A stretch of 13,534 nt of DNA, from assembly GCA_009993495.1 (NCBI GenBank), contig JAACTI010000099.1, forward strand, positions 1-13,534, in the 5' to 3' direction. Under the pieces are notes generated by a model. It searched no databases, was not told the DNA's origin, and saw only the letters and a program-made list of their open reading frames with translations. Both the position numbers and the translations under genes were made by a program. Of this stretch, positions 13,289 through 13,534 are shown piece after piece. How positions within the stretch are numbered: the stretch's first letter is position 1; each line of letters opens with the position of its first letter. This DNA is from Deltaproteobacteria bacterium. GTDB lineage: Bacteria; Desulfobacterota; Desulfuromonadia; Desulfuromonadales; Geopsychrobacteraceae.

Positions 13289-13534
13289 ATGGCGCAGCCT
13301 TGGAAAACCCTTGATCGTGTCAGCACTGCAGACGGCGACTTGGAACTTCGTCAGCGTGGTGCGCGCGACTTTCTGATTACCCTTGGCGGTCTGGTGCTGA
13401 TGAATAGCCTGAATAACCGTTCGGAAGTGCTGCTTGGTCAGCTTGGCTGTCAGTTTTTGCAAGATCATCCGGCGCCACGGGTTCTGGTCGGCGGCCTGGG
13501 CATGGCTTGTACCCTGCGGGCGGTGCTGGATTCG
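13289..13534 (+). CDS. Spermidine synthase-like protein, N-terminal part
   Basis: The first 82 residues of a gene that runs off the window. The N-terminus (MAQPWKTLDR, then LELRQRGARDFLITLGG and LMNS) is the beta-strand domain that precedes the Rossmann fold in a family of spermidine-synthase-like proteins. RVLVGGLGMACTLRAVLD (64-81) then gives the glycine-rich nucleotide-binding loop (GGLGMG-type). True spermidine synthase transfers an aminopropyl group to putrescine; many relatives of this kind have no proven substrate. The start is ATG 13289 with TGAGGA at 13276-13281. It is divergent from ilvB across 276 bp. The catalytic region lies outside the window, so substrate and activity cannot be judged. 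Confidence 0.75.
   Translation, partial: MAQPWKTLDRVSTADGDLELRQRGARDFLITLGGLVLMNSLNNRSEVLLGQLGCQFLQDHPAPRVLVGGLGMACTLRAVLDS

Noticed and set aside
13124..13468. Minus-strand open frame of 114 codons opposite the start of the spermidine synthase-like gene
   Set aside because: It lies mostly over the plus-strand gene and the ilvB leader, shows no recognisable domain, and has unusual composition; a shadow frame.

Overview
The window looks like core chromosome of a moderately GC-rich anaerobic deltaproteobacterium, most likely Desulfuromonadales (Geobacter/Desulfuromonas/Pelobacter relatives). The main reason is the order ilvB-ilvN-ilvC-psd-pssA, which I recall from Geobacter. A cytoplasmic molybdopterin oxidoreductase fits an anaerobe. 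This is inference from gene content, not from a search. I saw no rRNA, tRNA, IS element, prophage or CRISPR array.

Layout. (1) Positions 2-3280, plus strand: the end of a DUF1015-family gene, a YihX-like HAD phosphatase, a YciH/SUI1 factor overlapping it by 4 bp, and an orphan molybdopterin oxidoreductase, all closely spaced and probably co-transcribed. (2) 3292-5982, minus strand: a tight three-gene operon of a YkgJ-like Cys-rich protein, a LOG-family nucleosidase and an apparent circularly permuted ATP-grasp protein. It converges on the oxidoreductase gene with only 11 bp between. (3) 5983-7215, plus strand: class II fructose-bisphosphate aldolase with its own putative promoter and a strong, probably bidirectional hairpin after it. 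(4) 7368-8106, minus strand: two small unknown genes (zinc-ribbon protein, then a membrane-anchored winged-helix-like protein) behind a good sigma70-type promoter. (5) 8150-13012, minus strand: ilvB, ilvN, ilvC, psd, pssA, i.e. the shared steps of valine/isoleucine synthesis followed by phosphatidylethanolamine synthesis. (6) 13289-13534, plus strand: the divergent start of a spermidine-synthase-like gene.

The most interesting signal is in the ilvB leader (about 13028-13221). Two terminator-like hairpins with U-tracts lie between the divergent gene and ilvB; the second ends immediately before the ilvB Shine-Dalgarno sequence. Upstream of the first are three segments sharing a CCGCG/CGCGG core that can pair as 1:2 or 2:3, the third overlapping the terminator stem. 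A possible 15-codon leader ORF ending Phe-Val-Val-stop finishes 9 nt before segment 1. Together this looks like a transcription attenuator for branched-chain amino acid synthesis, although the promoter and the leader peptide are uncertain.

Other points: ilvB most likely starts at a TTG codon (13012) after a strong ribosome-binding site. A perfect 11-bp hairpin separates ilvC from psd, and leuA, which I recall next to pssA in Geobacter, is not here.
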